Positions 35,082-47,862 of a stretch of DNA of 64,000 nucleotides are shown in pieces. The notes below the pieces were generated by a model. That model saw only the letters and a program-made list of their open reading frames with translations, was not told where the DNA came from and searched no databases. Position numbers and translations under genes: made by a program. Source of the stretch: Monodelphis domestica (Eukaryota; Chordata; Mammalia; Didelphimorphia; Didelphidae); the NCBI RefSeq assembly GCF_027887165.1, contig NC_077232.1, positions 13,603,255 through 13,667,254 of the forward strand, read 5' to 3'. How positions within the stretch are numbered: position 1 is the stretch's first letter; each line of letters begins with the position of its first letter.

Positions 35082-37075
35082 GTGGGTGCCTCAAGACAAA
35101 TGGTCCTCTCGAATTAGAGACATTGGATTTCTTTCTTTTTTACTTTGAATCTTAACCTGATTTGGGAACAGCACAATATTAGAGAAGTCAAGAAGACACA
35201 ATAAAAGGCAAAGTTCTTGCCCAAGAAGAAATTGCTTTTTTTTTCTGGGTCCAGTTTTCAGTATGGGGCCAGTTTTTAGAAAATATATATAGTTTGCTTT
35301 AGATGTATAATTATAAGAAAGCTCCTGTCATCAGTCTTTGGGTTTTTGGTCAGCCTAACCGAGGTTCTTATTTAAGCATCTCTAAGGTGTGGCTTAGAGG
35401 TAGTTTAACTTCCCTACTCCCTATTCAATCTTCCCTATTCAAGCAATCAAATAAGGATTTTGCACAATTTGCTTAATTGAATGAATTTTTCTCACAACAC
35501 ACAAACTGAATTAGATCCATAATTGATTAGAATTGAAACTAAATTAAATCCAGAATTGAGTCAAAAGAAAGAGTCAGTGACTTAAAATTGTTTTTTAGAC
35601 CCTTACCTTCCATATTGAAATCAATACTATATATGGGTTCAGTGGCAGAAGAGTGGTAAGGGCTTGTAAATGGAGGTTAAGTGACTTCCCCAGGGACACA
35701 CCTATAGGAAGTGTCTGAGTCCAAACTTGAACCCAGGACTACTGCTTCTGTGTCTGACTTTTAATTCACCGAGCCACCCAGCTGCCCTGAAATTGGTGAC
35801 TTTATATCAATTCTCACTTCCACTTGCAGTTCTAATTCCTTAAATTTCATCTTTTGACTTATGAAGGAGGGGTAAAGATACTTCCTCAAGGAATCAATTA
35901 TCTATAAGTCAAAGCTGTGTGTTTTTAATACTTTCATAATCAAAATATAAGTCAACCTACAGATCAAATGGATTAGAGATCTCATAAAGAACTAATTTTG
36001 AAGACAGAGATTCATATCGCCAAGGCAAACAACAAAACTCAGCAAACATAAAAACCACGAAACGCAAGGTTAAAGCAATATAATTATGATCATCAATATC
36101 TGAAAAATTAAATCTCTTTCCATACTAGTCACCCAATCCCAATATCCATTTAATCAACAGAACTAGTTCTGATTATCAGCTGATCCTTAGAAATGTCGTC
36201 TCTTGGACATTCTGGATTAGGCCTCCTTTTCAGAGCAGCTGTGAAAGGGTCTGTTTTTCTGTTTCTAACCCATTTGTTGAGATTCCTAGAAAATTCTGAC
36301 AAAATATGGCAATGACTAGACAATATAATCCAGTACTGTTTCAAATTTGTTTCTCCATATCTGAAGTGGCAGAGAATTACTTTTTTTACATATCTGTTGC
36401 TATTTTTTTCTGTATCTTAATACCATGCCAGATATAAAAATCTTTAAAAATGCATGAGGGTATAAGTTGTAAAATAAACTCTTCTGTCTTTCAAAATGAT
36501 CAGAAAGATACATTAAAATGGGAAAATAATTTAACTTTCTTTACAATTAGTTCTACAATTTTAAATGTAAGATCCTTAATCTATATTTAAGAACTGATTA
36601 CTAAAAGACAAAGTCTGAATTTTTATATATATTATATATATATATATATATAATATAAAATAACTTGGAATTCAATCATATGCTCATGTATGTAGTTCTT
36701 AAATAAAACAGCCTAATCCTGTTCCTTTCTCAAATTTTGCTATTCTGTTTAATTAGAAAACATTTTCATCGCATTTCTTTTTTGTCTTTTTGATTTGTCT
36801 AATTGTCCCATTAGGAGGCTATAATCCATATATAATTTGATGATTATAATTATAAAAGTTTTCATCCTTGCATTTCATTATAGGAACTCAGAGTTGGTCT
36901 AGTATCAATCTATTATTTAATAGATTTAATATTGTACTCACCAAACTTCTACTGCTGACTTTTCCTGATTATAGAAACTTGCTATGAAAAGAAGGATATA
37001 GTTATAACAATGTTAAGGGCACTGACTGACTGATATATACCATAAAAGGAAAAAAAGTTCTATTAACTCTGATTT
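35082..37075 (+). other. V2R intron 5, 5' part
   Basis: AT-rich intron containing a SINE (35597-35788) and a short (AT)n run at about 36625-36655. No further gene or repeat was recognised before L1-G. Confidence 0.5.
35597..35788 (-). mobile_element. tRNA-derived SINE, copy 3
   Basis: Reverse orientation of the SINE family seen at 28563: AGACCCTTACCTTCCA at the left, GCAGAAGAGTGGTAAGGGCT, then TTGAACCCAGGA (B box) and GAGCCACCCAGCTGCCC at the right. It is moderately diverged. Confidence 0.82.
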
Positions 37076-38329
37076 CTAAAATTTCAAAAATTTAAGATAT
37101 TTTATTTTATATTACTTTTTAATTAATTAAGTTAATTTAGAATATTTTCCCATGGTTACATGATTCATATTCTTTCCTTCTCCTCCTTCATCCTCCTTCA
37201 GATAGCCAATGAGCAATGCAACTGGGCTTTACATGTATCATTGATCAAGACCTATTTCCATATTATAAATATTTGCAATAGATTGATCATTTCCCCATCA
37301 AACTATGTGATCAAGCAGTTGTTTTTCTTCTGTGTTTCTACTCCCACAGTTTTTTTCTCTGAATGTGGCTATTGTTCTTTCTCAGAAATCCCTCAGAATT
37401 GTCCTGTATCATTGCATTGCTGCTAGTAAAGAATTCCATTAAATTTGATTGCACTACCATGTGCTACCATAAATTCCTCCAATTTATTATTCCTTTTAGC
37501 ACAAGAGTATTCCAGCACCAATAGATACAACAACTTGCTCAGCCATTCCCCAATCAAAGGACATCCCCATATTTTCCAATTCTTTGCCACCACAAAGCAT
37601 GGCTATCAATATTTTTGTACAAGTATTTTCCCCTATTATCTCTTTGGGGTACAAACCCAGCAGTACTATGCCTTGGTCAAAGAGTAGGCAATCTTTTAAA
37701 GTCCTTTCGGTAAAATTCCAAATTGCCTTCCAGAATGGTTGGATCAATTCACAACTCCACCAGCAATGCATTAGTGTCCCAATTTTTCCACATCCCCTCC
37801 AACATTTATTACATTTTTTTTGCTCTAATATTATCCAGCCTGCTAGGTATGAGATGATACCTTAGAGTTGTTTTGATTTGCATTTCTCCAATTATAATAG
37901 ATTTAGAACACTTTTTCATGTGCTTATTGACAATTTTGATGTTTTTATTTGAAAATTTCCTATTCATGTCCTTAGCCCATTTATCAATTGGGGAAATTGC
38001 TTGTATTTTTTTTGTACAACTGATTTAGTTCTTTATAAATTTGAGAAATTAGACTTTTGTTAATGGTTTTTGTTATAAAGAATTTTTTCCCCAATTTGTT
38101 TCTTCCCTTCTAATTTTGGCTACATTGGTTTTGTTTGTACAAAATCTTTTTAATTTAGTGTAATCAAAATTATTCATTCTACATTTCATAATATTCTCTA
38201 TTCCTTGATAGGTCTTAAATTCTTTCCTTTTCCATAGATCTGACAGCTACATCATTCTATGTTATTTATTTATAGTTTATTTCTTTATATTTAAATTTTT
38301 TTACCCAATTCTGAATTTATCTTGGTGGT
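37076..38329 (-). mobile_element. L1-G, 3' part
   Basis: 3'UTR and C-terminal ORF2 of an old L1 (minus strand). A readable piece at 37496-37771 includes MHCWWSCELIQPFWKAIWNF, the Cys-rich end. The text stops at about 38329, where an unclassified insert begins, and the element continues at about 40565 further towards its 5' end. Confidence 0.82.
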
Positions 38330-38382
38330 GTTATAAGTACGAGAGCAGATGAAGTGGGTCTGCAGTGATATAACTATTTATA

Positions 38383-38386
38383 CACT

Positions 38387-38420
<34 letters not shown>

Positions 38421-38428
38421 CATATATA
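38383..38428 (+). repeat. (TA)n-rich microsatellite
   Basis: Alternating TATATA with occasional CA steps. Confidence 0.9.
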
Positions 38429-39153
38429 TGTACTATCTGAGTTTACTTTTAGGATCAGGCATGATATTCTAGGGCCAGTAATCTGGTTTGGGAAGGGTAG
38501 ACTAGCCCAAGGCAGGCAGAGGCAGACCCTGAGCTAATAAACACAGATAATATATAATCACAGGACAGTTTGGGTTTAATAAATAAAGGAAAGGTGAAAA
38601 GGAGATTTAGTATTATCTAAACTAATTTTAATCTATCTGTCCCCACCAGATCTAATAATCTCTTCAAAGAGATTTCTTCTTAGAAAATTTTCTACTTTGT
38701 TTCTCTCTAACCCAAACCTACAGTCTCTATTCTTAACTATAATTCAACTATACCCCTCTTTGTCAGAATTAAGAAAAGGGTCTGGGTAATCCTTTGCTAA
38801 AACCATGGAAGGTTTTAGATCCAAAAGGATTCAGACTTGATCTCACAGTCTCTGTAGCTTGATCAGGTTCACCAAGAATGACCTTGATGAAAAACAGCAA
38901 ATGGGAATCAGGAAAGGATAACCACCAAGAAATCTGCAGCTGACTCCTCCAGAGAGTCTCCAGAGAGCCCCCTAACTGTCCTGCTGTCAAACTAAACCCC
39001 TTCCAAAGTTCAAGAATCTTCCTGCTGTTCTCATGCCACTTTTCTTCAAATGTTACCACTTTCCTTACAGCATCAGGGATATGGAGAAGCAGAGTAAAAG
39101 ATTCTGGAATTCTGCAGGGGAAGAGTTAAGCTGTCGCTAAGTAATAGTTGAGT

Positions 39154-39279
<126 letters not shown>

Positions 39280-40170
39280 GTTTCCTCTCCCTCTATCTCC
39301 CCACCTCTCTTTTTGACCTGGAGAGACTGGCTGTTTTCTCTTTGTGTCAGTTTCTATCTTATCTTTTCAGTCTTCCCTGCTTCCCTGCTGGCTGGTATCT
39401 ACAGAGCTTCCTGGTGTGATCCTGAAACATCTGTCTGTTAGATTAGCTCTGAGATCCATATGGATCCAAGACCTCTCCTTGGTCCTGTCCTGCCTAACTG
39501 CCCAAACCCACTACCTCTTCCACCATCAGAAGGGGGTTTGGGGGTTAGTATAGGTTTAGTTATATTAGGATCTTGGATCTTAGACAGATAGGTAAGAATC
39601 ATTGTAGCTCAAAATCTGTGAAGAAATCTCTATGAAGTGTTATTTAGATCTGTGAAGTTTTAGATAATTGACATTAGTTTAGGATTATTCCCAAACCCCT
39701 TTTCACCATCTCTTGTTGAATAAATCCTACAATATGTCTCTGTTACAGAGTGATCTATCTTTGTTACCTCAGGTCAGGCTCTGCCTAGACTAGACTTGTT
39801 AGCCTTCCCAAAACAGTTGTCCTTCGGATACTGGCCTACATTAAAACATCTAATTCCATCCCCAAACCACTCTAAATTACAGTTTGGCTGAGACAGGTGG
39901 TTTGGACTTAGGTTACTTTTGGGGCAAGGGAGTAAGGGATTTTTTTCAAACTTGTTTCAGTTTTTTTTTTACTGACACTTGAGAGGAAACTTTGAGCTGA
40001 GAGGCTTGGAATTTCCTGAAGCTGTCAATCAAGTGCCAGCAGGCTGTAGAATTTTAAGGTGCTTGCTGGAGTGGGCTGTCCTTCAGCACCACAGTTATGT
40101 CTATCACTCAGAACAACCTGCTGACCACTGTGGAAGTGAAGATCTTTGATAGAGGCTTGGGGTTTTCAAA

Positions 40171-40638
40171 GTGGAAGGTAATTTTACACAACCCTTCCTA
40201 TATCCAGAGTTATTCCCTCATTACTCTTGTATGACCGGTAACATGTTACAGGCACTAATGGGAGTTGTCTATGGTTATTTGCTGATGATACCATATAAAT
40301 TGTTTAGTGTTATAGCAGGATGTATGTATGGATTGTTAAATTGGGATATGATATGGCCAATAATGCAATTGTCACTACAGATAGTGTGTTCACAGTTACC
40401 TGTGGCTTTGGTGGGTGTTGCTGTTATATATAAATATAAATGGATTTTTATTGTGGTTGTCTATAAAATCAAGATGGTTTTTACAATGGTATTCAGGGTC
40501 TCAGAGATGAAACAGATGATGGTATTAATGCAAGGAAAGCTGAATATGATGGAAAAAAGTTTTATTTATGTAAATATACATTCATTTTACTTATATTGTC
40601 ATATTTGTTGCCATGTATTTGGGCAAAATTGTTCTTAA
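40171..40638 (+). other. Unrecognised open frame with hydrophobic stretches
   Basis: An open frame of 155 codons beginning at a non-ATG codon; the first ATG is near 40230 (MTGNMLQALMGVVYGYLLMI). It has three or four hydrophobic runs (ALMGVVYGYLLMI, LFSVIAGCMYGLL, LPVALVGVAVIY, WIFIVVVY). The last 25 or so codons run into L1-G and are meaningless. No family was recognised. It may be the relic of an element inside the 38330-40564 insert, or chance in T/G-rich DNA. There is no evidence that it is expressed. Confidence 0.25.
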
Positions 40639-42008
40639 TAATTACCTTAATTTCCTCTTTATTAGAGGTGAGGTTGCCCTTTTTATTTTTAGTACAGTAC
40701 ATTATTTTATTTCTTTTTTTAAAATGAACCAGCTCCTAGTCTTATTTATTAATAAATAGTTCTTTTACTTTGAATTTTATTAATTTCTCCTTTGATTTTT
40801 AGAATTTCCAATTTAGTTTTTATCTGGGACTTTTTAATTTTTCTCTTTCTAGTTATTTTTAATTTGCATGCCCAATTCATTGACCTCTTCCCTCTCTGAT
40901 TTGTTGATATATGCACTCAGGGACATAAATATTCCCTTGAGTACTTATTTGGTTGCATCCTATATATTTTGATATCTTGTTTCCTCATTATCATTCTCTT
41001 CAATGAAATCATTAATTTTTTCTTTTAAAAACCAATTTTGGAGAATTGCATTATTTAATTTCCAATTAATTTTTGATTCACCCCTCCATATACTCTTAGT
41101 AATTATAATTTTTATTGCATTATGATCTGAAAGAAGAAGATGCATTTATTATTTATGCTTTTTTGCACTTGTTTGCAATGTTTTTATGCCCTAGTACAAG
41201 GTCAGTCTTTGTGAACGTACCATGTGCTCCTGAAAAAAGGTGTATTACTTTTTGTCCCTATTTATTTTCACTCACATCTCATTTCATTCACATCTCTTAT
41301 CTCTTTCTCATTTAGTTTTTGGTTTGTTTAATCTAGTTCTGATAGAGAAAGCTTCAGTTCTCCCACTAGTATAGTTTTACTATCTATTTCCTCCTTAACC
41401 TCCAATTGTTGTTCCTTTAAAAATCTGGGTTCTATACTATTGGTGCATGCATGTTGAGTATTATTTCTTCATTGTCTATACTGCTTTAATCAGGTTGTAA
41501 TTATCTTCTTTATCTCTTTTAATCAGTTCTGTTTTTACTTTGGCTTTTTCAGATATCATGATTAAGATTCCTAACTTCTTTTTCTCAGTTGATTCCCAAT
41601 AAATTATGATCCAACCTCTTACCTTTTCCTGGTGTGTGTGTCTACCTGCCTCATGTATGTTTCTCATAGACAACATATGTTGGATTTTAGTCTATAATAC
41701 ACTCTGCTCTCTGCTTCCACTTTATGGGTAGGTTCATCCCATTCACATTCAGAGTTATGATTACTACCTGTGTATTCCACATCATCTTTATTTCCTCTTT
41801 TCGTCCAGCTCTTTCTTCTTTCAGTCCCCTTATTCCAAACACTTATTTTAAATTACTTTCCTCCCCTCCCTTCTTATTCCCCTCTTATTTTTCTTTAAGG
41901 TCTGTTAAATCTAGCCACTGCCTTTCCTTCACTTTGAATGCTCCCTGCCCCTTTCCTCCCACTTTGGTTTTTCCTTCTCAAATTCCCTGTGGGGTAAAAT
42001 AGAATTCT
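40565..42008 (-). mobile_element. L1-G, middle part
   Basis: ORF2 linker and endonuclease region (minus strand), heavily decayed. Recognisable pieces are the SDH-like region HLLLSDHNAIKIIIT at about 41100 and the ORF2 start region near 41750. It is cut at 42008/42012 by a solo LTR. Confidence 0.78.
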
Positions 42009-42012
42009 ATAC

Positions 42013-43048
42013 TGTAAATCTTGAAATCTCTCAGACTTGTGAATGTTAAAAATTTTCCCATTGGGGAATTCTTAATGGGAACAAATTCCCTACTGAGAAA
42101 CATTCCCCATTTTGATGTGAGAACTCGCCAGGATCAGAAATGGGAGGACCTCAATTCCACCTGTACTTAAGTCTGCTTTAGGGCAGAAAACTCCGTGCTA
42201 AAGAAAGAAAGTACTTGAATCCATGGTTATGGTGGGGCAAGGAGTTCTTTGAGCCAGGCCTGTTTTTAGAATTGAGACAATGGGATGCTAGGTACCTAAA
42301 AGGGTTGGGCAAGTTTTCTCTTGATGAGATTAGTTGACTCAGCTGGGTTTTCTCTCATTCAGATCTACTGAGGAGATTGTTCGACTTAGCAGGACTTCAG
42401 ATGGGCAATCCTTTGGAAAGCATCTGCAGTGATTGGTAGATGTAGGGACTTAGGGGAGGTGACATGGGAGGAAAAACCCCTATATAAGAAAAAGCAGAAT
42501 CTCTTGAGGATATAGATATCCTTTTGGAGAAATCCTTTTGGAGGATTTCTGATGAGGATCACTTGGGAAGAATCTCTTGAGAGAGGCTCTGGAGAAGGGA
42601 AGCTCTTGGAGGACAAATCTCTAGGGAGGTCAAGCTGGAGCTCTCTCTGGTGTAGTCAGCTGAGATGGATCTGTCCTGGTGTCACTAGAATCCTTGTTTA
42701 GTCAGACCTTGTGGTGAGTGTTAAAAAACTGACTGATTTCTCTCTTAAGACTCAGGTCTAGGCCATATTGGCTTGAGGCCCTTCATATTTATTCCTTTCT
42801 ACTCTCTCTCTCTTTCTTTGATTACTCATTGTATTGTTAATTAAAAATCTCTACAAAACCCAGTTGACTTGGGTATTTGAATAATTGGGAATATTTCCCT
42901 GGCGACCACCTTATATTTGATTTAAAAACCAAGACACGGTAGTGAAACATATTTTTTGAGGTCAAATTTACTCACCCTCTCTTATATCTATCACATCCAC
43001 CATTTTAACTCACTACAGTTTAAGACCTCAACCATTTAAAATCTCACA
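42013..43048 (+). mobile_element. Solo LTR (local family A), copy A1
   Basis: A 1,036-bp element beginning TGTAAATCTTG and ending AAAATCTCACA, with the 4-base repeat ATAC on both sides (42009-42012 and 43049-43052). It has a TATATAAG box near 42480 and T/C-rich sequence before the 3' part. The block AATATTTCCCTGGCGACCAC is shared with the sister copies at 52978-53934 and 59776-60922. No internal retroviral region is present. It sits in the spacer of L1-G. Confidence 0.8.
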
Positions 43049-43052
43049 ATAC

Positions 43053-45055
43053 TCCAATAGTTCTGGCTCTTCTTCCCTCCTGATTACACTGAGAGTAAGG
43101 TTTAAGTATTACCTATTATCACTCTCTTCCTCTCCTTCTTATAAGTGTTCTTCTCCCCTGCCCCCCATAAGCTTCTTTATGTGATATAGTTCATCCTATT
43201 TTTCTTCTTCCTTTAAGTTTCTCTGGGTGCAATCTTCTATTCCACTTTTCCCCTTTTTTACATATAATCTTAAACAACTTAGTACCCCAGTCTCTGCCTA
43301 GGATCAATTCTTTTATCTATTATTATAGTGAAAAATTTTTGAAAGTTACAAATATCATTTTCCCATATTGATTATAAACAATTTTACCTTACTGAAGCCC
43401 TTAAATTTTTTCCTACTTTCTTGTTTACTTTTTCATGTTTCTTTTGAATTTTATATTTGAACATCAAATTTTCTACTTAGTTATGGTCTTTTTTTAAAGA
43501 AAGCTTGGAAATCTTCTATTTTGCTAACTGCCCATAGTTTCCCACTAAAGTATATAGTCAGTTTTGATGGGTAAGTGATTCTTTGTTGTAGATTCTTTCT
43601 GAATATTATATTCCAAGCCTTGTTGTCCTTTATTGTGGAAGTTGCTAGATCCTGTGTAATATTGACTAGGGCTTCGTGATGTCTGAATTGTCTCTTTCTG
43701 GGAGCTTGCAATATTTTTTTTAATTTGGCCTTCAAGATCTTGAACTTGTCTATAACATTCCTGAGGCTTTTCTTTTGGGGATTTAAGGTAGGGAGTGATC
43801 TATAGATAATAGCAATGTCTATTTAGCCCTCTTGTATTAAGAATATCAGAGCAGTTTCCTTGGATAATTTCTTATAATATGATGTGAAGGCTTTAATTTG
43901 TTCCAGGCAAACAAGGATACTCAAATTGTCTCTCCTGGATCTGTTTTCCAGGTCAATTGTCTTTTCTATGAGATATTTCAAGTTTCCTTCTATTTTTTCA
44001 TTCTATTGATTCTGCTTTGTCAATTCTTTCTGCCTTGCAAGATCATTAGCTTCTACATGCCCAATTCTAGTATTTAAAGACTGATTTTTAGTTATGGTCT
44101 TCTGGTTTTCCTTTTCAGTTTGGTCTATCCCACTTTTCATGGCTTCTAGCAGGCCACTTCTAGTCTACAATTTGCTTATTACTTCACATGATTTCTGTGC
44201 CTCTTTTCCAAGTGGGAAAGTTTGTCTTTTAAACTGTTACTTTCTTTTTGAATTACTATCATTTATTTTTCCCACTTTTCTTCCTATTTTTCTTACTTGG
44301 TTTTTGAACTACTTTTTGAGTTCCTTGAGAGCTTATGGCCAATTTCCATTTTTTAATGAAAGTTTTTATGCATTTGCTTGTTTGTCACTCTCTGCTGTTG
44401 CTTCTGTATTTTGCTGTTTTCTCCATCGAAATTACCAAAGATCAAAGACTTTTTCTTCTGCAGATTGTTTCTTTTTGTTCTTATGGATTGTGGTTTCTGC
44501 ATGTTGGTGGTCTTTTCTGTCTTAATTTTTGTCTCTGTATTATCTTCTCATCCCAGCCTGAAGTCTGAGTGAGGGGGTCAGGCAGTTATTTGTGTAGACA
44601 GTTATAAAGTGTTTTGCTTGGAGGTTATTTTTCAAGTCTCTGTGGCATCTGTTTTGGGCAGACCATTTCTTCCTTATCTCTGTGCCCAGGTTCCATGTTC
44701 TTCAGCCTTGGGTTCCAAGTCTCACTGCCAAGGCCTTTCACTGCCCTCAGGAGTACGTCTATGATGCCCTCAGACACTCTCTGAGAATTTAGAGATTATC
44801 CTGGTGCTCACTCTGACTCTGGCATGGTAGGTGGTATAATGGAAGGGTGATCAACTTGAGCTTTGTTAGGTGTAATTTATACCCATATAGTGTGGAAATG
44901 TCCAAAAGCTGCCTATCTTCAAGGCTATGCCACATGAAAGAGCCCCTTCACTCATATGATTTTGATTTTTGTCTTTTTGAGATGCTTTGTAATGATTGAT
45001 TGTGAGAAGAGTCTGGCACTTCCTGCTACTCTGCGGCCATCTTAGCTCTGCCTCT
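43053..45055 (-). mobile_element. L1-G, 5' part with ORF1 and 5'UTR
   Basis: ORF1 remnant (43481-43735 reads KILQAPRKRQFRHHEALVNI and following) and a long 5'UTR ending at about 45055 (CGGCCATCTTAGCTC). It is old, with no intact ORF. Confidence 0.75.
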
Positions 45056-46957
45056 ATAATATAAAAGATTTTCGGAATATAAAAACAATATACTCACAAT
45101 ATGATACAATTATAAGGAGTGATGCATATTAGGAAAAACAACAATTTATGACTCCCTTGATAAGTCTTCCACATTCAGAATTACTTAATATTTATAACTG
45201 ATACATAAACTGTGTGGTTCACCACAACCTATTTCCCTTTTCCCTTATTTTGCTTTTTTTCCAGTACATAACCAGAATAGAATACATGAGATTGAATACC
45301 ATATTGTAGTTTATTTAATTTTCTTATATAATATCTCTTGATTGTCATGGTTGAATGAAATAACCAGGGTCCAATATGCTGAACATTTATGGCTGCCTCC
45401 ATTTCCTGATGGGTGTAATGAGGAGGATGTTATAAATTTTGTGGTGGTGACACTGGAATGAAATTGGGATATTGAGTGGATGTACTCCAAATATAAATTA
45501 TGTAGGGTGACTTGTCACCCTTCTTTCTACCTACTCCTGATTCATTTTTCTTATATATATTGTATGAAAATAACATAAAAGTATAACTCATAGTTGGCAC
45601 AGGTACATTAAGGTAGGATGTAGAGGGACAGTCTCTTGGGCTCCCATATCTTCCTCCACTCAAGCCAGCTCCTAGCCAGGTCTCATTTTGTCTGGCACAA
45701 TTATATGGGTAGCTGGGCCCCTCGGCCCCAACTTATAAAATGGATCAGGGCCCATTGGGAATCCAGGATCTGCTGAAGGGGAAGTAACATGGCTACTAAC
45801 TTTGGGGAATTTGTTGGTGATATCTTCTTTATCTGTTTATTTCCCTTTACTAATAAATACTTATAAATTTAGTATATAGTCTCCAAGATTAATTTTTATT
45901 TATTACATATTCTTATCCCAGATTTGATGATAGGAAAGATGTTTTTCCCCTAATATTATCAAAAATGATTGTTTACTATATCCATTTTATTGAGTGATGA
46001 ATTATTTCTAAGGTACCACATTTTGATTAAATGCTAGTTAATCAAGTTTCTTTTTCAATAAGCTTTCACTTATGTCTTTAAATTTCACTTTCTAGCCTAA
46101 TCACATAAGATTAAATAAATAACAAAGTTCATGATCATACCATTTATTAATAGTTGAGCCAAAAATGAAAGAAAGACTTAAATATTTATGTACATAGTCA
46201 AGATATCCACCTAGTATGGGGAATAGTCATGGGTGCTATAGTAATTAATATGTATACAATAGAAATATCACCCAGATGCATAGAAACTATAAAGATATCA
46301 GGGTTGAAATTTATATTTACTAAACTTGAATCTATGGAGTCATTGTCATAGATGCAAAATCTAGGTTCTGATGAAAAAGTCAAGATCTTTTTCAAAACTA
46401 ACAGTAGTCACTTTAATTGAAGAATATTTACATCACCGTAATCATGTGCCCAAAATGACTCAGAAGACTTGAAATTACATAAAATATAACTTGTATAAAA
46501 CTTATATAAAATAAAATATTAAAATAATCATAATCAAATAAAAACCCTTTTTCATCTCATTTATTCAATGATATGTGGTCTATCTATGAAAAATGATAAT
46601 AAAATATTTCATTTTCTCATTTCTATTTTGAACATAGATGATTATATTTAAATTGGTTACTTATCGATTTAGGCCTCATGGTAAAAGGTTTGATTTTTAA
46701 ATGGATTAGAGACACTTTAATTTTTGTTTATTAAGGAAATGATAGTAAAGCAATAATTTAATACATTATTTTATCCATATGTAAAGATGTGGAGATACTG
46801 AAATATGGGTATATCTTATTGAGCCTCTAAAATTCTTGTCCTGCCGGAGGAGTAGTAGGAAGAAAAGATGGAGCTTCATGTAGAATGACTAAACTTGTGA
46901 TTTACTGGAGAAATAAAACTATATATAACAAGAGATTCATTTTTGTTTTATTTGTAG
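45056..46957 (+). other. V2R intron 5, 3' part
   Basis: AT-rich unique intron. No repeat family was recognised. A T-rich tract with TTTATTTGTAG forms the acceptor of exon 6 at 46956-46957. Confidence 0.55.
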
Positions 46958-47862
46958 ATGCACAGAAGTGTCTGCAATGCCCTGAAGATCAGCACCCAAG
47001 CAAGGAGAGAGATAGATGCCTCCCCAAGACGATAACTTACCTGGCTTATGAAGAACCTCTGGGAATGGTTCTGGCTTCTGCAGCTCTCTGCTTCTCCCTG
47101 CTCACTGCTCTAGTCCTTGGAGTCTTTGTGAAGCACAGAGACACCCCCATAGTCAAAGCCAATAACCGCAGTCTCAGCTACACTCTTCTCATTTCCCTCA
47201 CCCTTTGTTTCCTCTGTTCCTTGCTCTTCATTGGTCTTCCCACTCAAGCCACCTGCCTGCTGAGACAAATCTCATTTGCAGTGGTGTTCACCGTGGCCAT
47301 TGCTTCTATCTTGGCCAAAACTCTAACTGTGGTTCTGGCCTTTGCGGCCACCAAGCCAGGGAGTGGGCTCCGCAAGTGGCTGGGCTCCACAACGTCTTAT
47401 CTTCTCATTTGTATCTGTACTCTTATCCAAATGTGTCTCTGTGGCATCTGGCTTGGAACACATGCCCCATTCCTTGAGAGGGATATACACTCCGAGGCTT
47501 CCCTCATTGTCATTCAGTGCAATGAGGGATCGCTCTTTTTCTTCTACTCTGTTCTAGGCTACATGGGCTTCCTGGCCTTGGTTAGCTTCATGATGGCCTT
47601 TCTGGCAAGGAAACTGCCAGACACTTTCAATGAAGCCAAGTATTTGACTTTTGCCATGTTAGTTTTCTGCAGTGTCTGGATTTCCTTCCTGCCCACATAT
47701 CAGAGCACTAAGGGAAAGGCCATGGTGGCCGTGGAGATCTTTTCCATCTTACTCTCCAGTGCTGGAATTCTCACTTGTTTCTTTGCTCCCAAATGCTATG
47801 TGATCCTTCTGAGGTCAGACAGAAATACTCTGGAGATATTGAAAAACAAAGTTAGTCTCTGA
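46958..47862 (+). CDS. V2R gene 1, exon 6 (seven-transmembrane domain, stop codon)
   Basis: The terminal exon is 905 bp and completes the Asp codon begun in exon 5. It reads DAQKCLQCPEDQHPSKERDR (end of the Cys-rich linker), then seven membrane segments: MVLASAALCFSLLTALVLGV, SYTLLISLTLCFLCSLLFIG, ISFAVVFTVAIASILAK, TSYLLICICTLIQMCLCGIW, FYSVLGYMGFLALVSFMMAF, LTFAMLVFCSVWISFLP and VEIFSILLSSAGILTCFF. The third intracellular loop has the V2R hallmark KLPDTFNEAKYLTFAMLVFC. The short tail ends LEILKNKVSL and TGA. V2Rs signal through Go to phospholipase C and TRPC2 in vomeronasal neurons (family knowledge). There is no stop or shift, so with exons 3-5 the frame is open for 684 codons. The base composition is clearly higher in GC than the surroundings, as expected of a coding exon under selection. 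Confidence 0.96.

Noticed and set aside
44094-44525. Hydrophobic 143-codon frame
   Set aside because: It lies in the T-rich antisense of the L1-G ORF1/5'UTR region.
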